In this document: positions 7,637 through 11,394 of the stretch, piece by piece
Position numbering within the stretch: position 1 is the stretch's first letter
Layout: each line of letters opens with the position of its first letter
NCBI GenBank assembly: GCA_010024485.1
Contig: RGGX01000025.1
Location: 1 to 11,394, forward strand
Direction: 5' to 3'
DNA: 11,394 nucleotides
Source: Actinomycetota bacterium
Lineage (GTDB): Bacteria; Actinomycetota; Acidimicrobiia; Acidimicrobiales; Ilumatobacteraceae
Notes under the pieces: generated by a model
The model's database searches: none
The model's input: the letters and a program-made list of their open reading frames with translations, nothing else
What the model was told of the DNA's origin: nothing
Made by a program: the position numbers and the translations under genes

Positions 7637-8682
7637 CCGGCCGCGATCCTCGTGAAGTCGGCGATGAAGATCGCGAGGGCGAGCGCTACCGAGACACCGG
7701 CGAGGAGCCAGAACCTGATGATCACCGTCGTCTCCGGCCAACCGCCGAGTTCGAAGTGGTGATGGATCGGCGACATGCGGAACAGGCGCTTGCGTCGGCC
7801 GGAGGCCTTGAACACCGTCATCTGCACCGCGACCGAGCCGGCCTCGATGACGTTGATGCCGCAGATCAGCACCAGCAGCAGATGGGTGTTCATGGTCAGG
7901 GCGAGGAAGGCGAGGGCGGACCCGAGCCCGAGGGCTCCGACGTCACCCATGAAGATCCGGGCCGGCGCGGCGTTCCACCAGAGGAAGCCGAGGCATGCCC
8001 CTCCGAAGGCCGCCGCGAAGACGCCCATGTCGAGGGGGTTGACCACCTCGTAGATCTCGGGGTTCCTGAGAGCCCAGTACCCGATGATCATGAAGGCGCC
8101 GAACCCCATGAGGGCCGAGCCACCGGCCAGACCGTCGAGTCCGTCGGTGACGTTGACCGCGTTGGTCGTGGCCCAGATCAGCATGCCGGCCCAGAGCACC
8201 CACACGAACTGCGGGACCTCGAAGCCGAGGTCCCCGGCGCGGGTCAGGCTGATCGTCTCCGAGATGCCGGTCGAGCTGACCAGCCACCAGGCCATACCGA
8301 TGCTCATGAGCATCGTGATGTAGTTCTTCTGCTTCCAGAAGATGCCCCGGTTGTGCCGTTTGCGGACCTTGATCCAGTCGTCCGCCAGACCCATGGCCGC
8401 CATGGCGAGCACGCCGACCCACACGATCATCGCCTGATCCGAGAAGGGGAGGTCGCGCACATGGGCCGCGATCCAACCGACGAGGGCCGCGCCGACGATG
8501 GCGAGACCGCCCATGGTCGGGGTTCCCTGCTTGGGCATGTGGTGCTCGAGTCCGAGGGTCTTGTCGTCCTCCACCAGGATCGGCTGACCCTGACCTCGGG
8601 CCTGGAAGAAGATGATGAGGAAGCGGGTGCCGAACAGCGACACGAGGGTCGCCACCGCTCCCGCGATCATGATCGCGATCAT
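7633..8682 (-). CDS. mraY: Phospho-MurNAc-pentapeptide translocase MraY (lipid I synthase)
   Basis: MraY is a polytopic membrane enzyme that transfers phospho-MurNAc-pentapeptide from UDP to undecaprenyl phosphate, making lipid I. The 349-residue product is hydrophobic throughout. It has KQGTPTMGG (51-59), the Asp pair in GLADDWIKV (98-106), NAVNVTDGLDGLAGG (174-188), FMGDVGALGLG (244-254) and SPIHHHFEL (304-312), all in family order and spacing. The 244-254 element is usually FMGDTGSLALG; the key Asp is kept but three neighbours differ. The ATG at 8682 overlaps the murE stop (ATGA). A GGAG seven bases upstream supports it; the in-frame ATG four codons later is less well placed. The gene end overlaps the murD start in the same way. 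In the standard cluster murF would stand immediately upstream; it is not here. Confidence 0.96.
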   Translation of the reverse strand: MIAIMIAGAVATLVSLFGTRFLIIFFQARGQGQPILVEDDKTLGLEHHMPKQGTPTMGGLAIVGAALVGWIAAHVRDLPFSDQAMIVWVGVLAMAAMGLADDWIKVRKRHNRGIFWKQKNYITMLMSIGMAWWLVSSTGISETISLTRAGDLGFEVPQFVWVLWAGMLIWATTNAVNVTDGLDGLAGGSALMGFGAFMIIGYWALRNPEIYEVVNPLDMGVFAAAFGGACLGFLWWNAAPARIFMGDVGALGLGSALAFLALTMNTHLLLVLICGINVIEAGSVAVQMTVFKASGRRKRLFRMSPIHHHFELGGWPETTVIIRFWLLAGVSVALALAIFIADFTRIAAG

Positions 8683-10130
8683 CGGTCCACTCCGAGAACG
8701 GCGCGAGCGACCTCACGGTCGTCGAAGTGGTGGATCTCTCCGTTGCGCTCCTGCGTGGTCTCGTGACCCTTGCCGGCGATCAGCACCATCTCACCGGGGC
8801 CAGCGGCGCGGATCGCCCGACCGATGGCCTCGGCTCGGTCGACCTCGACGACCACACCGGCCCGCTCTCCCTCGGTCATACCCGAGAGCATGTCCGACAG
8901 GATGTCCTCCGGGGCTTCACCCCGAGGATTGTCCGAGGTCAGCACGACGGCATCGGCGAGCAGGGCTGCTCGGCCCATCTCGGGTCGCTTCTCCCGGTCG
9001 CGTCCCCCTCCGCATCCGATGACCACCGTGCACCGCGCTCCCGGGGCTGCCTCGCGTGCCCCCTCGATGAGTCGCGTCAGCGCGTCAGGGGTGTGCGCGT
9101 AGTCGACGACGACCACCGGGGATTCACCATCCGCCCCGACGACCGGCTCGAAGCGACCGGGAGCCGGTGGGCAGTCAGCGAGCGCGCTGGCCGACACCGC
9201 CGGATCGACTCCGAGGAGATCGGCGGCATCGAGGGCGGCGATCGCGTTCTGCATGTTCACCGCACCGCCCATGGGTAACCGAACCGACTGGGAGCGCCAG
9301 ACGAAGGCGGTCTCGGTCACGCCGACCGCCACCTCCGATGCCTCGTCGGCGGAGAACGCCAGGGTCGGGACCGCTGCTCCGTCGAGGAGGAGCCGGCCAT
9401 GCAGATCGTCGGAGTTGACCAGGGCGCGTTGGCAGGCATCGGCAGCGAAGAGCTGGGCCTTGGCCCGGAAGTACTCCTCGGTGGAGCCGTGCAGGTCGAG
9501 ATGGTCTCGACCGAGGTTGGTGAAGACCGAGAGATCGAAACGGATGCCAAGCACGCGGTCCAGGGTCAGCGCGTGCGATGACACCTCCATGACCACCGCC
9601 GTCCGCCCCTCCTCGACCGACCGCGCGAGACCACGGTGGAGGTCGGTCGACTCAGGAGTGGTGCGCGGGCCGCTCAGGGTGCCGATCACCTCGACGTCGT
9701 GACCGGCCGAGGCGAGCACATGCCCGAGGAGATGCGCCACCGTCGTCTTGCCGTTGGTACCGGTGATCCCAACCATGAGGAGTCGCGTGGCGGGGTCGCC
9801 GTGCACCGTCCGAGCCGCGTGAGCCATCGCCGTCCGGGCGTCGGTGACGACGATCTGTGGGACGTCGACGGCGAGGCGACGCTCCACCAGGAGAGCGACC
9901 GCTCCTCGCTCGAGGGCCTCAGCAGCGTGGTCGTGCCCGTCGTGGTGAGCGCCCACCAGGCAGGCGAAGAGGGAACCCGGGACCACGCGCCGCGAGTCGT
10001 GGTGAACATCGGAGACCGCAACCGTGGACGCGTCGAGCGCGGCCCCACCGGTGTCGACCGCGATCAGGAGGTCCGCAGGGAGTCGCCCGGCGACCTCATC
10101 GAGACCGAGAGCAGCTGCCACGGTGATCAC
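8679..10130 (-). CDS. murE: UDP-MurNAc-tripeptide synthetase MurE, meso-diaminopimelate type
   Basis: MurE is the ATP-dependent cytoplasmic ligase that adds the third stem-peptide residue to UDP-MurNAc-L-Ala-D-Glu. The 483-residue product has the N-terminal HDSRRVVPGSLFACLVG (44-60) and the ATP loop GITGTNGKTT (121-130). TTP is at 157-159, EVSSHAL at 182-188, NLGRDHLDLHGS at 205-216, the lysine expected to be carbamylated at 224 (YFRAKAQLF), and DYAHTPDAL at 343-351. DNPRGEAPEDI (400-410) contains DNPR, the signature associated with meso-diaminopimelate rather than lysine. KGHETTQ is at 454-460. It starts with GTG at 10130, sharing four bases (GTGA) with the ftsI stop, and ends by ATGA overlap with mraY. 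Length and motifs are normal for a working enzyme. Its predicted substrate is the MurD product, although the murD here is damaged. Confidence 0.97.
   Translation of the reverse strand: MITVAAALGLDEVAGRLPADLLIAVDTGGAALDASTVAVSDVHHDSRRVVPGSLFACLVGAHHDGHDHAAEALERGAVALLVERRLAVDVPQIVVTDARTAMAHAARTVHGDPATRLLMVGITGTNGKTTVAHLLGHVLASAGHDVEVIGTLSGPRTTPESTDLHRGLARSVEEGRTAVVMEVSSHALTLDRVLGIRFDLSVFTNLGRDHLDLHGSTEEYFRAKAQLFAADACQRALVNSDDLHGRLLLDGAAVPTLAFSADEASEVAVGVTETAFVWRSQSVRLPMGGAVNMQNAIAALDAADLLGVDPAVSASALADCPPAPGRFEPVVGADGESPVVVVDYAHTPDALTRLIEGAREAAPGARCTVVIGCGGGRDREKRPEMGRAALLADAVVLTSDNPRGEAPEDILSDMLSGMTEGERAGVVVEVDRAEAIGRAIRAAGPGEMVLIAGKGHETTQERNGEIHHFDDREVARAVLGVDR
8690..8693 (-). promoter_or_regulatory. 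Ribosome binding site of mraY
   Basis: GGAG on the minus strand, seven bases before the ATG at 8682, lies within the 3' end of murE. It favours that ATG over the in-frame ATG at 8670. Confidence 0.5.
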
Positions 10131-11394
10131 GCCTGCTCGCAGGCCGGGGCCGTGTCGGGCGGTTGGAGGCCGAGCTCGTGGGCCACGGTGGGGACGAGAC
10201 GCGAGAACACCGGTGCCGCGGCGGTACCGCCGAAACGGTTGATCGTCCCCGCCGGGGGCTCGTCGATGCTGATCAGCACCGTGATCTGCGGGTCCTCAGC
10301 GGGGAAGAAACCGACGAAGCTGGAGTAGTAGGCGTAGCGCCCGTTCTCATCGAGATAGCCACCGTTGGGCTGCGCCTTGAGCCCGGTACCCGTCTTGCCG
10401 GCCACGTTGAACGAGTCGACTCGGGCCCGTGAACCGGTTCCGGCGCAGATGACGTCGACCATCATCGACTGCACCGTCTCGGCGACCTCCGGGGTCACCA
10501 CCTCGTGGGTGGCCGACGCGACGTTCGCCTCGATGGCGCCACCGCGGTCGACCGTCGCCCGGACCAGACGGGGCGCGACATAGAGGCCGTCGTTAGCGAT
10601 GACGTTGACCGCCGACACAAGCTGGATGCCGGTGCTGGAGACACCCTGGCCGTAGCTCACGGTCACCTGCTCGGAGCCCTGCAGTTCGGTCCAGTGATGC
10701 AGGATGCCCGCCGACTCCCCGGGGAACCCGAGCGCGGACACCGACCCGAGGCCGAAGAGGCGCATGTAGTCCCAGTGCTTCGGGCGACCGGTCGCCTCCT
10801 GGATGTCGATCGTGCCGATGTTCGACGACTCGACGAGGATCCGGCGGACGCTCATCTCCTCATCGGGATGCTGGTGGGAGTCCTCCAGCAGATCCTCGCC
10901 GTACTCGCGGCGCCAGGGGACGATGAAGGTGGTGTCCTCGGTGACGGCCCCCTCGTTCAGACCGGCTGCGACCGTGATCACCTTGGCCACCGAGCCGGGC
11001 TCGTAGGAGTCGACTGCGGCCAGGTTGCCCGATGTGACCCGGACCTCCCCCGACTCGGCCTCGCGCTTGACGGTGGCCATGGCGAGGAGGTCACCCGAAT
11101 CGGTGTCCATCACGATGCACTGGCCGGCCTTGGCGCCGATCTGATTGACCTGCGCGGTCAGAGCCGCCTCGCAGGCGTGCTGGATGGAGCGATCGATGGT
11201 GAGGATGAGGTCGTCACCGGGCACCGGGGCCGAGAGGACGACCTCGCTGCCCGGGATCGAGCGGCCCCCCGGCGCGACCTCGCGCTGACGCTCTCCGGAT
11301 ATTCCGGTCAGCATGGTGTCGTACTGCAGTTCCAGTCCGGCGATCCCGATGCCGTCGATGTCGGTGAGCCCGATGACCGACCGACCGGTGTCAC
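10127..11394 (-). CDS. ftsI: Septal transpeptidase FtsI (class B penicillin-binding protein), C-terminal 421 residues
   Basis: FtsI is the membrane-anchored class B penicillin-binding protein that cross-links septal peptidoglycan and pairs with FtsW. The 5' end lies beyond the right edge. From the edge the frame reads DTGRSVIGLTDIDGIGIAGL, the usual end of the dimerisation region (the GLELQYD element follows), so the real start is upstream and the ATG at 11314 is internal. Fragment positions: PGDDLILTIDRSIQ about 58-71; the active-site SVAK at 134-137 in YEPGSVAKVIT; SSN at 189-191; YGQGVSSTGIQL about 247-258; KTGT at 333-336; SSFVGFFPAEDPQ about 357-369. All three penicillin-binding motifs are present. 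The protein ends soon after the transpeptidase domain and has no PASTA repeats. Its TGA overlaps the murE GTG by four bases. FtsI is preferred over other class B proteins because of the cluster position. Confidence 0.94.
   Translation of the reverse strand, partial: DTGRSVIGLTDIDGIGIAGLELQYDTMLTGISGERQREVAPGGRSIPGSEVVLSAPVPGDDLILTIDRSIQHACEAALTAQVNQIGAKAGQCIVMDTDSGDLLAMATVKREAESGEVRVTSGNLAAVDSYEPGSVAKVITVAAGLNEGAVTEDTTFIVPWRREYGEDLLEDSHQHPDEEMSVRRILVESSNIGTIDIQEATGRPKHWDYMRLFGLGSVSALGFPGESAGILHHWTELQGSEQVTVSYGQGVSSTGIQLVSAVNVIANDGLYVAPRLVRATVDRGGAIEANVASATHEVVTPEVAETVQSMMVDVICAGTGSRARVDSFNVAGKTGTGLKAQPNGGYLDENGRYAYYSSFVGFFPAEDPQITVLISIDEPPAGTINRFGGTAAAPVFSRLVPTVAHELGLQPPDTAPACEQA

Noticed and set aside
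7756..8766. Plus-strand open frame of 336 codons opposite mraY, rich in His, Glu and Asp
   Set aside because: It is a shadow of mraY; the composition is what reverse-complemented hydrophobic codons give, and no domain is recognisable.

Overview
The window is one continuous stretch of a division and cell wall (dcw) gene cluster, read entirely on the minus strand. Transcription runs from the right edge to the left edge. In that order the genes are ftsI (5' end outside the window), murE, mraY, murD (broken), ftsW, murG, murC, murB, ftsQ and ftsZ (3' end outside the window). No RNA genes, mobile elements, CRISPR arrays or phage-like genes were seen. The long open frames on the plus strand are antisense shadows of these GC-rich genes.

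The organism looks like a high-GC actinobacterial lineage. The codons are strongly G/C-ended, there is no ftsA between ftsQ and ftsZ, FtsW carries a basic cytoplasmic N-terminal extension, and MurE has the DNPR motif that goes with meso-diaminopimelate. murB directly after murC, together with several off-consensus residues in MurC and MurG, makes me lean towards the class Acidimicrobiia. That placement is inference and needs a tree.

Layout, right to left: ftsI 11394-10127 (septal transpeptidase), murE 10130-8679, mraY 8682-7633, murD remnant 7636-6562, ftsW 6560-5259, murG 5254-4139, murC 4149-2710, murB 2710-1733, ftsQ 1723-794, a 146-base gap, ftsZ 647-1. From ftsI to ftsQ adjacent genes overlap by 1 to 11 bases or lie 1 to 9 bases apart, so they are almost certainly one translationally coupled operon. 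The only real intergenic space is in front of ftsZ, which has its own strong ribosome binding site and possibly a promoter.

Together the genes cover cytoplasmic precursor synthesis (MurB, MurC, MurD, MurE), the membrane lipid I and lipid II steps (MraY, MurG), septal polymerisation and cross-linking (FtsW, FtsI), and divisome assembly (FtsQ, FtsZ). Two things depart from a standard cluster. The murD reading frame is shifted and lacks roughly 90 residues of its central catalytic domain. murF, normally between murE and mraY, is absent, although the murE-mraY junction is a tidy four-base overlap. I see no sign of a new biological system. The murD lesion is the main item to verify, and an assembly or consensus error is its likeliest cause.
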